A DNA stretch of 64,000 nt, from NCBI RefSeq assembly GCF_020103725.1, contig NZ_JAHXBG010000013.1:124001-188000 (forward strand), written 5' to 3'. The position numbers and the translations under genes are program-made. Shown here one piece after another: positions 42,994 through 51,959 of the stretch (within the stretch, counting starts at the first letter, position 1; each line of letters opens with the position of its first letter). The stretch comes from Hyalangium gracile. Its GTDB lineage: Bacteria; Myxococcota; Myxococcia; Myxococcales; Myxococcaceae. Under the pieces are notes generated by a model. That model had not been told where the DNA came from. It did no database searches and saw only the letters and a list, made by a program, of their open reading frames with translations.

Positions 42994-43923
42994 ATGGACG
43001 CCGAGAACAGGGTCGACGGAGAGGACGGGAAGCCGGACGAGCCGGGGGAGTCACCCTCGGCACCCGGAGAGGGCGAGGGCGTGCCTCCGAGGTCGGACGC
43101 GCCTGCCGCCGAGCAGCCCGCGGGGAAGGCCATCCTGCTGGGCGCGGGAGAGCCCTTGCCGGAGACGGCCGCCGCGGGAGCCGACCAGCCCGACGCCGCC
43201 TCCGAGCCTGGCTCCGGGGCGGACGCCGGAGAGGCCGTGGAGGAATCGCCGGAGGAGTCCTCGGATGAATCCTCGGACGAGGCCGCGCAGGCGGCTGCCG
43301 AACTGCCTCCGCGCCCGGCCAGCGAGTCGATCCTGGCGGCGCTTCCGCTGGAGCAGATCGACGAGGACACCACCTTCCGCATCCGCCCGGAGGGGGAGAT
43401 CTCCAAGCTGGCCACGGACGTGGCGCGGCTGGGCCAGCTCTTCCCGGTGGACGTGCGCCCCGCCGGGGACAACCGCTACCAGATCATCTGTGGCTTCCGG
43501 CGGGTGGCGGCGCTGCGCTTCCTGAAGCGGGATCGCGTGCAGGTGCGCATCCACACGGGGTTGCCGGACGAGGACGCGCTGCTGATGGCGCTGGCCTCGG
43601 CCATCCACGCCCACCCGGTGGAGCGCGAGCAGCTCGAGGCCACGCGGGACCAGCTCGAGGCGGAGGGGCGCCTGAGCGCCGCCACGCGGGACATGCTGGA
43701 GAAGGCGCTGGCGACGGATGACTCGCTGGCCCCCGAGTCGATGGAGGAAGAGGTCGACGCGGACGAGCTGGCGGCGGACGCGGCGCAGCGGCTGGGAGCG
43801 CTCAACCAGGATCTCTCGCTGCTGGCGGATGTGTTCACGTCCTTGGATGAGGCTCGCCGGGCGGAGCTGCTGATGCAGCTGCGGTACTCGGCGGAGCTGG
43901 TGGCGTACCTGGAGGGCTTGTAG
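42994..43923 (+). CDS. padC: ParB-like bactofilin-associated protein PadC
   Basis: 309 aa from ATG 42994 (AGGGG five bases upstream). A disordered acidic N-terminal ~105 residues (Asp/Glu/Ser/Pro-rich) precedes a ParB/Srx-like nuclease fold at about 110-190: [60 protein letters not shown] with the GxRR box that in ParB proteins contacts CTP. The C-terminal region is helical ([20 protein letters not shown]). There is no DNA-binding HTH of canonical ParB, as in M. xanthus PadC, which connects bactofilin filaments to ParA. pyrE starts at the next base. Confidence 0.87.
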   Translation: MDAENRVDGEDGKPDEPGESPSAPGEGEGVPPRSDAPAAEQPAGKAILLGAGEPLPETAAAGADQPDAASEPGSGADAGEAVEESPEESSDESSDEAAQAAAELPPRPASESILAALPLEQIDEDTTFRIRPEGEISKLATDVARLGQLFPVDVRPAGDNRYQIICGFRRVAALRFLKRDRVQVRIHTGLPDEDALLMALASAIHAHPVEREQLEATRDQLEAEGRLSAATRDMLEKALATDDSLAPESMEEEVDADELAADAAQRLGALNQDLSLLADVFTSLDEARRAELLMQLRYSAELVAYLEGL

Positions 43924-44490
43924 ATGAACAGCGCGCTGGCTCGGGATCGGGCGCGGCTCCTGGAGCTGCTCACCGAGCGCTCCTTCGAGCGGCGCAAGGT
44001 GGTGCTCTCCTCCGGCAAGGAGTCGGACTTCTACATCGACTGCAAGCGCACGGCGCTGCTGGCGGAGGGGCACTTCCTCATCGGCAGGCTGCTGCTGGAC
44101 GCGATCGTCCGCGAGGCTCCCCTCGCCGTGGGAGTGGGCGGCCTGACGCTGGGGGCGGACCCCATCGCCTCGGCGGTGAGCCTGACCAGCTACCTTGCGG
44201 GCACGCCGGTGGAGGCCTTCATCGTCCGCAAGGAGCCCAAGGGGCACGGGACGGGGCAGTGGATCGAGGGCCTGAGCGCGCTGGGGCAGAACGCTCCGGT
44301 GGCCATCGTCGAGGACGTGGTGACGACGGGGGCCTCGACGCTGAAGGCCATCGAGCGGGCCCAGTCCGAGGGGCTGAAGGTGCTGGGGGCCTTCGCGCTG
44401 GTGGACCGGCTCGAGGGCGGCCGCGAGGCGGTCGAGTCCGCTGGCTACCGCCTGTTCACGCTCTTCAATCGCAAGGACTTCATCCCGTGA
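43924..44490 (+). CDS. pyrE: Orotate phosphoribosyltransferase
   Basis: 188 aa, ATG directly after the padC stop codon. Type I PRTase: LSSGKESDFYIDCKRTALLA, GVGGLTLGADPIASAVSLTS, FIVRKEPKGHGTGQWIEG and the PRPP-binding motif VAIVEDVVTTGASTLKAIER. It converts orotate and PRPP to OMP in pyrimidine synthesis. Its translation is likely coupled to padC because there is no intergenic base. The stop overlaps the next start by GTGA. Confidence 0.94.
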   Translation: MNSALARDRARLLELLTERSFERRKVVLSSGKESDFYIDCKRTALLAEGHFLIGRLLLDAIVREAPLAVGVGGLTLGADPIASAVSLTSYLAGTPVEAFIVRKEPKGHGTGQWIEGLSALGQNAPVAIVEDVVTTGASTLKAIERAQSEGLKVLGAFALVDRLEGGREAVESAGYRLFTLFNRKDFIP

Positions 44491-45116
44491 AGAAGGGGTT
44501 CCGCGTCGCGGCGCTGCTGGGGCTGCTGTCGGGCTGCACCACCACCCCGCCCACCATCGGCGATCCGGCGCCGCAGCTGACGGATCGTCGCTCCGAGCAG
44601 AAGTACCAGGAGATCTTCGGCAGGTACTCGGACCGGGCGGAGATCTACGACGGCTTCGACACGCGGGTGTTCGCCGGGGCGACGTTCCAGACGATGAACT
44701 TCCGCGAGGCGCGGGTGAGGCGGCTGGCGGAGTTCCAGTTCCTGCCGAAGGCCCGGGTGGAGGAGCTGCTGGCAAAGGAGCGCACGGAGGAGACGCAGTT
44801 CAACGAGTTCTTCCTGGGCGTCCACGTCAACGACTACCGCTTCGAGGACTTCTCGAACCGCAACTCCATCTGGCGCATCGTCATGCTGACGCCGTCGGTG
44901 GAGGTGGAGCCGGTGAGCATCGAGCGCATCGGCCGGGCGACGCTGGACATGCGCGCGATGTACCCCTACCTGGGGGTGTTCTGGGTGGGGTACCGGGTAC
45001 GCTTCCCGAAGGTGCTGCCGGATGGCACGCCGGTCATCCCGGAGAGCGCCACGCACATCCAGCTGCGGATGGCCTCCACGCTGGGCCACGGGCAGATGCG
45101 GGTGCACGCGCGCTGA
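44487..45116 (+). CDS. Lipoprotein of unknown function downstream of pyrE
   Basis: 209 aa from GTG in GTGA overlap with pyrE. Signal peptide and lipobox LLSGC (Cys about 17) followed by TTTPP. The mature domain has a predicted mixed fold (RVFAGATFQTMNFREARVRR, FFLGVHVNDYRFEDFSNRNS, WRIVMLTPSVEVEPVSIERI) with no named family recognised. Position suggests co-transcription with pyrE and the bactofilin genes. It faces the convergent LOG gene across 36 bp. Confidence 0.75.
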   Translation: MKKGFRVAALLGLLSGCTTTPPTIGDPAPQLTDRRSEQKYQEIFGRYSDRAEIYDGFDTRVFAGATFQTMNFREARVRRLAEFQFLPKARVEELLAKERTEETQFNEFFLGVHVNDYRFEDFSNRNSIWRIVMLTPSVEVEPVSIERIGRATLDMRAMYPYLGVFWVGYRVRFPKVLPDGTPVIPESATHIQLRMASTLGHGQMRVHAR

Positions 45117-45135
45117 GGCGTGAGGGGGCGGAGCG

Positions 45136-45154
45136 GAGCCGGAGACGCCGGCTC
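45136..45154. terminator. Hairpin between convergent genes
   Basis: GAGCCGG and CCGGCTC arms around a five-base loop, reaching into the stop codon of the convergent LOG gene. There is no T-run, so it is at best a weak bidirectional terminator. Confidence 0.35.
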
Positions 45155-45746
45155 ACGTCTCCTCGGTCCGGCGCAGCCACTTCTCCGTCACCTGCATCGT
45201 CGGGCCGGCCTGGAGCCGATCCAGCAGCTCGCTCGCGGAGGCGCTCACGGCGAAGGGGCGCTCCTGCGCCTGGGGGATGAAGCCGTCCTCCACGCCACGG
45301 CGGACCATGGTGATGAGCGGCTGGAAGTAGCCGCCCACGTCCAGCAGCCCGATGGGCTTGGCGTGCAGGCCGAGCTGGCCCCAGGTGATGATCTCGAACA
45401 GCTCTTCGAAGGTGCCGAAGCCGCCGGGCAGGGCCACGAAGGCATCAGATCGCTTGGCCATGAGCGCCTTGCGCTCGTGCATCGAGTTCACCAGGTGCAG
45501 CTCGTGGAGCCCCTGGTGGCCGATCTCCCGCTGCTGGAGGCTGAAGGGCAGCACGCCCACCGCTCGGCCGCCGGCGGAGAGGACCGCGTCCGCCACGGCA
45601 CCCATGAGGCCCACGCTGGCCCCGCCGTAGATGAGGGTGAGGTTGCGACGGACCAGCTCCTCGCCGAGCTCGCGGGCCGCGGCGAGAAACTCGGGCCGGG
45701 CGCCCGGTCGGGAGCCGCAGAAGACACACACCGTCTTCACATCCAT
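45153..45746 (-). CDS. LOG-family (lonely guy) nucleotide 5'-monophosphate phosphoribohydrolase
   Basis: 197 aa; ATG 45746 lies 1 bp after the rhomboid stop and begins VKTVCVFCGSRPGARPEF, the family N terminus. Signature PGGFGTFEELFEIITWGQLG (PGGxGTxxE) and the LIYGGASVGLMGAVADAVLS nucleotide-binding strand are intact. LOG proteins cleave the N-glycosidic bond of nucleoside monophosphates; in plants and some bacteria this releases cytokinin bases, in most bacteria the substrate is probably AMP or a related nucleotide. Last gene of the nadB-rhomboid-LOG minus-strand operon. Confidence 0.92.
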   Translation of the reverse strand: MDVKTVCVFCGSRPGARPEFLAAARELGEELVRRNLTLIYGGASVGLMGAVADAVLSAGGRAVGVLPFSLQQREIGHQGLHELHLVNSMHERKALMAKRSDAFVALPGGFGTFEELFEIITWGQLGLHAKPIGLLDVGGYFQPLITMVRRGVEDGFIPQAQERPFAVSASASELLDRLQAGPTMQVTEKWLRRTEET

Positions 45747-45747
45747 G

Positions 45748-46479
45748 TCAGAACCCCCACCGCCGTTCCGGGTGCGCGGCGAACATCGCCACCACCGCCG
45801 AGATGAACAGGATGAGCGGGAGCGCCCGGGCATAGACGGGAGCGCCCAGCCGCAGGGCCAGGCCGCAGGGCAGGCCGAAGAGGAAGCCCCCGAGGTGTCC
45901 CGCCCAGCTCACGCCGGGCAGCAGGCTGATGACGACCATCTGCACCAGCCACACGCCCAGCTGCTTGCGCCCCTGCTCCGTGGCGATGGGGAGCATGACG
46001 CCCGCCCAGCCGAGAATCATCCCCGAGGCGCCCACCATGGGCCGGTCGAAGTCGAAGAAGAGGGCGAAGGAGGAGCCGCCCAGGGCGGTGACGATGCACA
46101 GGCCCAGGAAGCGCCAGCTGCCGATGTTCCGCTCCAACATGAAGCCGAGCGAGTAGACCACCATCATGTTGAACAGCAGGTGGATGGGGCCGCCGTGAGC
46201 GAAGACACAGCTCAGCAGGCGCCAGTACTCGCCCTGCTGGACGAGCGGCCCGTAGACGGCGAGCGGAATGCCCGCCTCCGCCAGCTCCAGGCCCGCCTGC
46301 TTCGAGGAGAGCGCGGGCAGCATCTGGTTGGCGCCCAGGAGGTACAGCGCCACGCAGCTGACGATGAGGGTGCCGCACACGGGCGTCCACCGGGGCCTGG
46401 GCATCGGGGCGTCGGGCTGCGGGCCCGGCGGGGAGCCCCCCGAGGACGGATCTTCCAGGATGCGAGGCGAGCGCGCCAT
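45748..46479 (-). CDS. Rhomboid-family intramembrane serine protease
   Basis: 243 aa, about six transmembrane helices. The catalytic dyad is present: Ser in VGASGMILGWAG and His in WAGHLGGFLFG. The conserved 'H...N....y..G...E...G' segment appears as IHLLFNMMVVYSLGFMLERN. Cleaves transmembrane substrates in the inner membrane. The N-terminal 30 residues are a Pro/Ser-rich tail. Lies 6 bp after nadB; substrate unknown. Confidence 0.92.
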   Translation of the reverse strand: MARSPRILEDPSSGGSPPGPQPDAPMPRPRWTPVCGTLIVSCVALYLLGANQMLPALSSKQAGLELAEAGIPLAVYGPLVQQGEYWRLLSCVFAHGGPIHLLFNMMVVYSLGFMLERNIGSWRFLGLCIVTALGGSSFALFFDFDRPMVGASGMILGWAGVMLPIATEQGRKQLGVWLVQMVVISLLPGVSWAGHLGGFLFGLPCGLALRLGAPVYARALPLILFISAVVAMFAAHPERRWGF

Positions 46480-46485
46480 CGGGCC

Positions 46486-48075
46486 TCAGATCTCCCGGGA
46501 GACGACGGTGTCGCGCTTCCAGTGATGGTCGTCCGTGTTGGGGTAGTCGAGGGTGAAGTGCAGGCCGCGGCTCTCCTTGCGGCGGCTGGCGCAGTCGACG
46601 ATGAGGTGGGCCACGTCGGCGATGTTGCGCAGCTCGATGACGTCCCGAGTCACCTTGAAGCGCCAGTAGTAGTCGCGGATCTCCTCGCGCAGCAGATCCA
46701 GCCGGCGCCGGGCGCGCATCAGACGCTTGTCCGTGCGGACGATGCCGACGTAGTTCCACATGAGGCGGCGGATCTCGTCCCAGTTGTGGGTCACGACGAC
46801 GCTCTCATCCGAGTCCACCGCGCTGCCGGGATCCCACTCGGGGGGCTCCTGGGGGAGCGCGGGGAGGCTGCGCACCTCCTCGGCGGTGACCTGGGCGGCG
46901 CGGTGGCCGAACACCAGGCCCTCGAGCAGGGAGTTGGAGGCCAGACGGTTGGCGCCGTGCAGGCCGGTGCTGGCCACCTCGCCAATGGCGTAGAGGCCGG
47001 CCACGGAGGTGCGCCCGTTCAGGTCCGCCACCACGCCGCCGCACATGTAGTGGGCCGCGGGCACCACGGGGATGGGCTGCACGGCCATGTCGATGTTGAA
47101 GGCCTTGCAGGTGGCGTAGATGTTGGGGAAGCGCTCGGAGAGGAAGGCGCGCCCCAGGTGCGTCATGTCCAGGTAGACGCAGTCATCACCGGTGCGCTTG
47201 AGCTCCGCGTCGATGGCGCGGGCCACCACGTCGCGAGGCGCCAGGGCCCCCAGCGGGTGGTAGCGCTCCATGAACGTCTGCCCGCTGCGCAGCCGCAGCT
47301 TGCCGCCCTCGCCTCGGAGCGCCTCGCTGATGAGGAAGCTCTTGGCCTCCGGGTGGTACAGGCAGGTGGGGTGGAACTGGTAGAACTCCATGTTGGCGAT
47401 CTGGGCGCCGGCCCGGTACGCCATGGCCACGCCGTCGCCCGTCGCGACGTCCGGGTTGGAGGTGTAGAGGTACACCTTGCCCGCGCCGCCCGTGGCCAGC
47501 ACCGTCACCTTGCCCAGGAACGTCTCGATGTGGCCGCTCTCGGTGAGGGCGTAGGTGCCCAGGCACCGGCTGGCGCGGCCCGGGCTGGGGCGCTGGTTGA
47601 GGATGAGATCGATGGCGGCGGTGTTCTGGAAGAAGGTGATGTTCTTCTGCTCGTCGCACGCGGCCAGCAGCGCCCGCTGCACCTCGCGGCCGGTGATGTC
47701 GCCGGCGTGGATGATGCGGCGGGCCGAGTGGCCTCCCTCGCGCGTCAGATCGAAGTCCCCCGAGGCGCGCCGGTTGAACTCGGCGCCGAGCGAGACGAGC
47801 TCCCGGATGCGGTCGGGGCCCTCGCGCACCGTCACCTCCACCGCGTCCTGGTGGCACAGGCCGGCGCCAGCGACGAGGGTGTCCTGGACGTGGGCCTCGA
47901 AGGTGTCGGTGGGAGCCAGCACGCTGGCGATGCCCCCCTGGGCGTACTGAGTGTTGCTCTCATAACGCTCGCGCTTGGTGAGGACGGCGACGGAGCCATG
48001 CCGAGCCGCCTGGAGAGCGAACGAGAGGCCTGCGACCCCGCCACCCAGGACGAGGAAATCGAAGCGCTGGGGCAT
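46486..48075 (-). CDS. nadB: L-aspartate oxidase
   Basis: 529 aa from ATG 48075; a longer start would add 21 unconserved residues. FAD-binding LVLGGGVAGLSFALQAARHG, then TQYAQGGIASVL, GGHSARRIIHAGDITGREVQ, VTVLATGGAGKVYLYTSNPD, EFYQFHPTCLYHP, HYMCGGVVADLNGRTSVAGL, GANRLASNSLLEGLVFG and a C-terminal helical domain. Oxidises L-aspartate to iminoaspartate in NAD synthesis. No nadA or nadC in the window. First gene of the minus-strand operon with the rhomboid and LOG genes. Confidence 0.96.
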   Translation of the reverse strand: MPQRFDFLVLGGGVAGLSFALQAARHGSVAVLTKRERYESNTQYAQGGIASVLAPTDTFEAHVQDTLVAGAGLCHQDAVEVTVREGPDRIRELVSLGAEFNRRASGDFDLTREGGHSARRIIHAGDITGREVQRALLAACDEQKNITFFQNTAAIDLILNQRPSPGRASRCLGTYALTESGHIETFLGKVTVLATGGAGKVYLYTSNPDVATGDGVAMAYRAGAQIANMEFYQFHPTCLYHPEAKSFLISEALRGEGGKLRLRSGQTFMERYHPLGALAPRDVVARAIDAELKRTGDDCVYLDMTHLGRAFLSERFPNIYATCKAFNIDMAVQPIPVVPAAHYMCGGVVADLNGRTSVAGLYAIGEVASTGLHGANRLASNSLLEGLVFGHRAAQVTAEEVRSLPALPQEPPEWDPGSAVDSDESVVVTHNWDEIRRLMWNYVGIVRTDKRLMRARRRLDLLREEIRDYYWRFKVTRDVIELRNIADVAHLIVDCASRRKESRGLHFTLDYPNTDDHHWKRDTVVSREI

Positions 48076-48158
48076 GGGCGGAGCCTTAATGGGTGTAAGT
48101 GCTGGAAACAAGGCGTTTTCTTGAGGACTTTCGAGCACCCGTCTAAGGTTTGGGGGCC

Positions 48159-48842
48159 ATGCGCGCTGGCCTCGTCCTGCTGACAGCCCTGCTGATGCTC
48201 CCGATGGGAGCCGCTGCCTCCGAGGGCATCTACCGGTACGTCGAGAAGGACGGGACGATCATCTATACGAACGTGCCGCCCCCGGGCAGCAAGCGGGCGA
48301 AGCGGCTGAAGGGGACCTTCACGCAGGCGCAGGTGGTGTCGGCGCCGGTGCGGGGCCGCGCGAGCGCTCCGTCGGACCTGGAGCCGCACATCAGCGCGGC
48401 GGCGAAGCGGTACCGGATTCCGTCCTCGTTGGTGCGGGCCATCATGCAGGCGGAGAGCAACTTCAACGCGAACGCGGTGTCTCCGAAGGGGGCGTGTGGG
48501 CTGATGCAGCTCATGCCCCAGACGGCGACGGAGATGTACGTGAAGGACATCTTCGACGAGAAGGAGAACATCGAAGGGGGGGTGCGCTACCTGCGGGTGC
48601 TCGCCAACCAGTTCGACGGGGACATGGTGAAGATGATCGCCGCGTACAACGCAGGACCGGACGCGGTGCGCAAGTACGGGGGGAAGACGCCTCCGTACGA
48701 GGAGACGCAGGAGTACGTGCGCAAGGTCCTCCAGCTCTACTACCACTACAAAGAGCGCGAGCGGCTCGCCCAGAACGAGCCCCGCGAAGCGACCAACGAT
48801 GGCGACGACGCGAGCGACGGGGCGGGAGCCGAACCCCGTTGA
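48159..48842 (+). CDS. Lytic transglycosylase with N-terminal DUF4124
   Basis: 227 aa from ATG 48159. Signal peptide (GLVLLTALLMLPMGAAA), then a short DUF4124-like segment (GIYRYVEKDGTIIYTNVPPP) and an SLT domain: AIMQAESNFNANAVSPKGAC with the catalytic Glu, GLMQLMPQTA, VRYLRVLANQFDGDMVKMIA, AAYNAGPDAVRKYGG, ETQEYVRKVL. It cleaves peptidoglycan glycan strands in the periplasm. Divergent from nadB; its 3' end overlaps the next gene by 44 bp. Confidence 0.92.
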   Translation: MRAGLVLLTALLMLPMGAAASEGIYRYVEKDGTIIYTNVPPPGSKRAKRLKGTFTQAQVVSAPVRGRASAPSDLEPHISAAAKRYRIPSSLVRAIMQAESNFNANAVSPKGACGLMQLMPQTATEMYVKDIFDEKENIEGGVRYLRVLANQFDGDMVKMIAAYNAGPDAVRKYGGKTPPYEETQEYVRKVLQLYYHYKERERLAQNEPREATNDGDDASDGAGAEPR

Positions 48843-50844
48843 CGACGAGTTCCTGCAGCTCCTCTACCGGGGTGGGGAGCTGCTGGCTGCGGGCAAGGTG
48901 ATCGAGGCCAAGGACTTCCTCGAGCGCGCCCACAAGATGCAGCCGAAGCACGAGAAGGGGCAGAACCTGCTCGGGCTGGCGTACTTCAAGCTGGGGCTCT
49001 TCGACCGCGCGGCGGAGCTCTACGAGATGCTGGTGCGCGACAACCCGGTGGATCCGACGCTGCGGGTCAACCTGGGGTTGGTGTACCTGAAGACGAACGC
49101 GCTGCAGCGCGCGGTGCGCGAGTTCGAAGTGGCGGTGGACCTGGCGCCGGACCACAAGAAGGCGCACAACTACCTGGGGCTGGCGCTGGCGCAGCAGGGC
49201 GAGTACGGCCGGGCGCGCGAGCACTTCCTGCTGGCCGGCAGCGACGCGATGGCGGAGAAGATGGCGCGGGCCATCGCGGGCGAGGGCTTCAGCCGTCCGG
49301 CGCCGGTGCAGCCGGCCAGGGCGCGGGGCTTCGCGGAGCTCGAGGGCGCCGAGGTGGTGCGAGAGCAGGGCGGAGTGCCGGTGCCGGAGACGCCGCCGCC
49401 GGTGAGCACGGATCTGGTGATCGACGTGGTGGAGGAGGCGCCCGCGAAGCAGGCCGAGCCGGTGCCGCCCGTGCCCGTGCCGGTGGCCGAGGCTCGTCCC
49501 GAGGCGCCCGCCGTGGCTCCTGTCGCTCCGCCCGCGGAGGACGACTGGGGTGCGCAGTTCGGGCTGGATGAGTCCTCGCACCTGGACGAGAGCCAGGCGC
49601 GGGAGGCGGCTGCCGAGGGCGCGACGCCCGAGGCCGCGATGGCCGGAGGGGAGGCCCCGGCGTACCAGCCCGAGAGCGAGTACTCCGGAGCCGAGGGGCC
49701 GGTGGTGGCTGCCTCCAATGCCTCGGAGCAGGACTCGGACATCTCCATCTCGGTGGATGAGGCGCCGGGCATTCCGGTGGCGGAGATCTCCGAGACGCCT
49801 CCTGGGGCCGAGCCGAGCCTGCCGGTGCTGTCGGTGGAGGAGGTCTCCGAGGACGGGATGCCGGTGCTGACGGCGGAGCCCGAGAACCCGGAGGACCTTG
49901 CGGCCATCGCCCAGCACCAGGAGCCCCGAGCCGCCGAGCCGCCGGAGCCCCCAGCGCCCGAGACTTCGCCGGAGGCCCTGTCCGAGGCTCCCGTCGCGGA
50001 GTCCCACCCCACGCTGGCGATGGGCACACCGGTACCTGCTGTTGCTCAGGCGGTCTCCGAGGCGGCCGAGCTCCCCGAGGCACGGCTCGAGGAGCAGCCC
50101 CAGGCGACCTGGGGGGCTGAAGCGGCCGTACCGACTCCAGCACCAATGGCACCGGCTGCCGTCTCCGGGCCCACAGGAGAGGATGCCTGGCGGGGGAGGG
50201 GGGCACCGCTGCTGGGCGAGCTCGCCCCGGCGGTGGAGCTGGGAGGCGCCAGCGCGCAGAGTGCGTTCACGGTGGGGGCGAGCGGCTTCTCCGCTCGGGT
50301 GGATGGGGAGCTGCTGACGCGGCTGGAGGGGCTGGTGGCCTTCACGGGCTCGCTGACCTTCCAGCCGGAGATGAAGCGCTTCCGAGGGCGGACGACGGAC
50401 AAGGCCTTCGGAGAGGGCTCGGCGCGGGTGGTGCGAGCCACGGGGCGGGGCGTGCTGTTCGTGGAACCGGCGGAGGAGCGCATCTTCCAGGCGGTGGACC
50501 TGGGGGACGAGTCGGCCTACTTCCGGGACGAGTACGTGTTCGCCTTCGAGGAGCCGGTGATGTTCGAGAACGGCCGGGTGCCCTCGGAGGTGGCGCCGGA
50601 CCTGGACCTGGTGCACCTGAGGGGAAACGGGAAGGTGCTGTTGAGCCTGACGGGCCCGCTGCGCTCGGTGAGGGTGGGGATGGAGGCGGCGGTGACGGTG
50701 CCGTTGGCGTACCTGGTGGGCTGGCAGGGGAACCTGACGCCGCGGGTGGTGGCGCTGCTGGTGGGGGCGGGAGGTGAAGTCTTGAAGACAGCCGTGGAGC
50801 TGAGCGGCGAAGGATTTGCCCTCATCTGCCTGCCAGTCCGCTAG
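48799..50844 (+). CDS. TPR protein with C-terminal AIM24-like domain
   Basis: 681 aa. N-terminal TPRs (about 20-155: GGELLAAGKVIEAKDFLERA, QNLLGLAYFKLGLFDRAAEL, RVNLGLVYLKTNALQRAVRE). A long low-complexity Ala/Glu/Pro-rich middle (about 170-465) follows. The C-terminal ~200 residues form an AIM24/DUF124-type beta domain (FTVGASGFSARVDGELLTRL, FQAVDLGDESAYFRDEYVFA, DLDLVHLRGNGKVLLSLTGP). AIM24-type domains are of unknown function. Start ATG 48799 overlaps the transglycosylase gene by 44 bp; pgsA follows after 11 bp. Confidence 0.83.
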   Translation: MATTRATGREPNPVDDEFLQLLYRGGELLAAGKVIEAKDFLERAHKMQPKHEKGQNLLGLAYFKLGLFDRAAELYEMLVRDNPVDPTLRVNLGLVYLKTNALQRAVREFEVAVDLAPDHKKAHNYLGLALAQQGEYGRAREHFLLAGSDAMAEKMARAIAGEGFSRPAPVQPARARGFAELEGAEVVREQGGVPVPETPPPVSTDLVIDVVEEAPAKQAEPVPPVPVPVAEARPEAPAVAPVAPPAEDDWGAQFGLDESSHLDESQAREAAAEGATPEAAMAGGEAPAYQPESEYSGAEGPVVAASNASEQDSDISISVDEAPGIPVAEISETPPGAEPSLPVLSVEEVSEDGMPVLTAEPENPEDLAAIAQHQEPRAAEPPEPPAPETSPEALSEAPVAESHPTLAMGTPVPAVAQAVSEAAELPEARLEEQPQATWGAEAAVPTPAPMAPAAVSGPTGEDAWRGRGAPLLGELAPAVELGGASAQSAFTVGASGFSARVDGELLTRLEGLVAFTGSLTFQPEMKRFRGRTTDKAFGEGSARVVRATGRGVLFVEPAEERIFQAVDLGDESAYFRDEYVFAFEEPVMFENGRVPSEVAPDLDLVHLRGNGKVLLSLTGPLRSVRVGMEAAVTVPLAYLVGWQGNLTPRVVALLVGAGGEVLKTAVELSGEGFALICLPVR

Positions 50845-50855
50845 AAGGGGGGCTC

Positions 50856-51536
50856 ATGGACCGAGCCACCAAGAAGCAGCGCAAGCGGGAGGAGCGGGCG
50901 AGGCGCAAGGCCGCCCGGAAGCCGAGCGTCCTGGTGCAGGAGTTCTGGAACCTGCCCAACATGCTGACGCTGGGACGGATCCTGCTGATCCCGGTCTTCG
51001 TGTGGTTCACGTACGACGCGGACCCGTTCTACTCGTTGATGGCGGGGGTGGTGTTCGCGGTGGCGTCCATCACGGACGTGGTGGACGGGTACCTGGCGCG
51101 CAAGTGGAACCTCATCACGGTGGTGGGGAAGTTCATGGACCCACTGGCCGACAAGCTGATTGTCATGGCGGCGCTGGTGATGATGGTGCGGCTGGGGCGG
51201 ATCGCGGCGTGGGTGGTGATCGTGCTGCTGGCGAGGGAGCTGATCGTCAGCGGCCTGAGGACCATCGCGGCGAGCGAGGGGATGGTCATCGCGGCGGGGC
51301 AGGAGGGCAAGTGGAAGACGAGCCTGCAGCTGGTGGGGGTGATTTCACTCTGCGTTCACTACGTCCACCCATTGGACCTGGGGTACCAGGTGGTGACGGT
51401 GGACTACAACAAGGTGGGCAGGGTGTTGGTGTACCTGTCGGGGGCGTTCTCGGTGTGGAGCGCGGTGGTCTACTTCCGAGCGTTCCTCGCCATGCTGGCC
51501 AGGCGAGGAGGAGGAACCGACGCACAGAACGCTTGA
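50856..51536 (+). CDS. pgsA: CDP-diacylglycerol-glycerol-3-phosphate 3-phosphatidyltransferase
   Basis: 226 aa. The CDP-alcohol phosphatidyltransferase signature D-x2-D-G-x2-A-R-x8-G-x3-D-x3-D is complete (D74, D77, G78, A81, R82, G91, D95, D99) within DVVDGYLARKWNLITVVGKF. N terminus is very basic (RATKKQRKREERARRKAARK), followed by NLPNMLTLGRILLIPVFVWF. Integral membrane enzyme of phosphatidylglycerol synthesis. The tRNA promoter overlaps its stop codon. Confidence 0.93.
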   Translation: MDRATKKQRKREERARRKAARKPSVLVQEFWNLPNMLTLGRILLIPVFVWFTYDADPFYSLMAGVVFAVASITDVVDGYLARKWNLITVVGKFMDPLADKLIVMAALVMMVRLGRIAAWVVIVLLARELIVSGLRTIAASEGMVIAAGQEGKWKTSLQLVGVISLCVHYVHPLDLGYQVVTVDYNKVGRVLVYLSGAFSVWSAVVYFRAFLAMLARRGGGTDAQNA

Positions 51537-51561
51537 CGTGCTCGGAGCAGGTGGGTATATC
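51533..51561 (+). promoter_or_regulatory. Promoter of tRNA-Gly
   Basis: TTGACG (51533-51538) and TATATC (51556-51561) are 17 bases apart, and the tRNA begins 50 bases after the -10. The -35 covers the pgsA stop codon. Confidence 0.6.
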
Positions 51562-51610
51562 CGCCCTCGCTTCGACGGTGCGGCGACGCAGCGGCGAGGG
51601 GCAGACAGAT

Positions 51611-51685
51611 GCGGGAATAGCTCAGCGGTAGAGCATCGCCTTGCCAAGGCGAGGGTCGAGGGTTCAAATCCCTTTTCCCGCTCCA
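51611..51685 (+). tRNA. tRNA-Gly (GCC anticodon)
   Basis: 75 nt including encoded CCA. Acceptor stem GCGGGAA pairs perfectly with TTCCCGC (51675-51681), discriminator T, then CCA. D-arm has AGCTCAGCGGTAGAGC, anticodon loop TTGCCAA (51641-51647) gives anticodon GCC, and the T-loop is GGTTCAAATCC. Every canonical position is intact, so this is a functional glycine tRNA reading GGC and GGT. Confidence 0.97.
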
Positions 51686-51694
51686 GAATGAAGT

Positions 51695-51738
51695 CCGGCG
51701 GCCGGAACTCCTCAAAGGGTTCCGGCCGCTGGCTTTTT
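51695..51738 (+). terminator. Intrinsic terminator after tRNA-Gly
   Basis: Perfect 11-bp arms GCGGCCGGAAC (51698-51708) and GTTCCGGCCGC (51719-51729), extendable to 14 bp with one wobble, followed by CTTTTT (51733-51738). Lies ten bases after the tRNA. The 220 bases from here to the next gene show no other feature. Confidence 0.85.
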
Positions 51739-51959
51739 GGGCCTTTGATGTCGCCACCGTCCCTGGAGGGCCTCGGTCGACCAGAGCAAGGTCTTCAATC
51801 TCGAAGGGAGAGCAGGCAGCCGATGCACGGGCTCGTCTTCGGGGCAGCCGTGATCATGGGCCCAGGTAGGCAGCTGCCGGCGCGAAGAAGCGGGACCTTG
51901 ATCTGGCGATTCGGGGCACTTCGGAGGTGAACTTCGGTGTGACCTGTGGAGAAGTGATC

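Noticed and set aside
51538-51930. A 130-codon open frame across tRNA-Gly and its terminator
   Set aside because: It runs through a perfect tRNA and hairpin and has no homology-like sequence or ribosome binding site.
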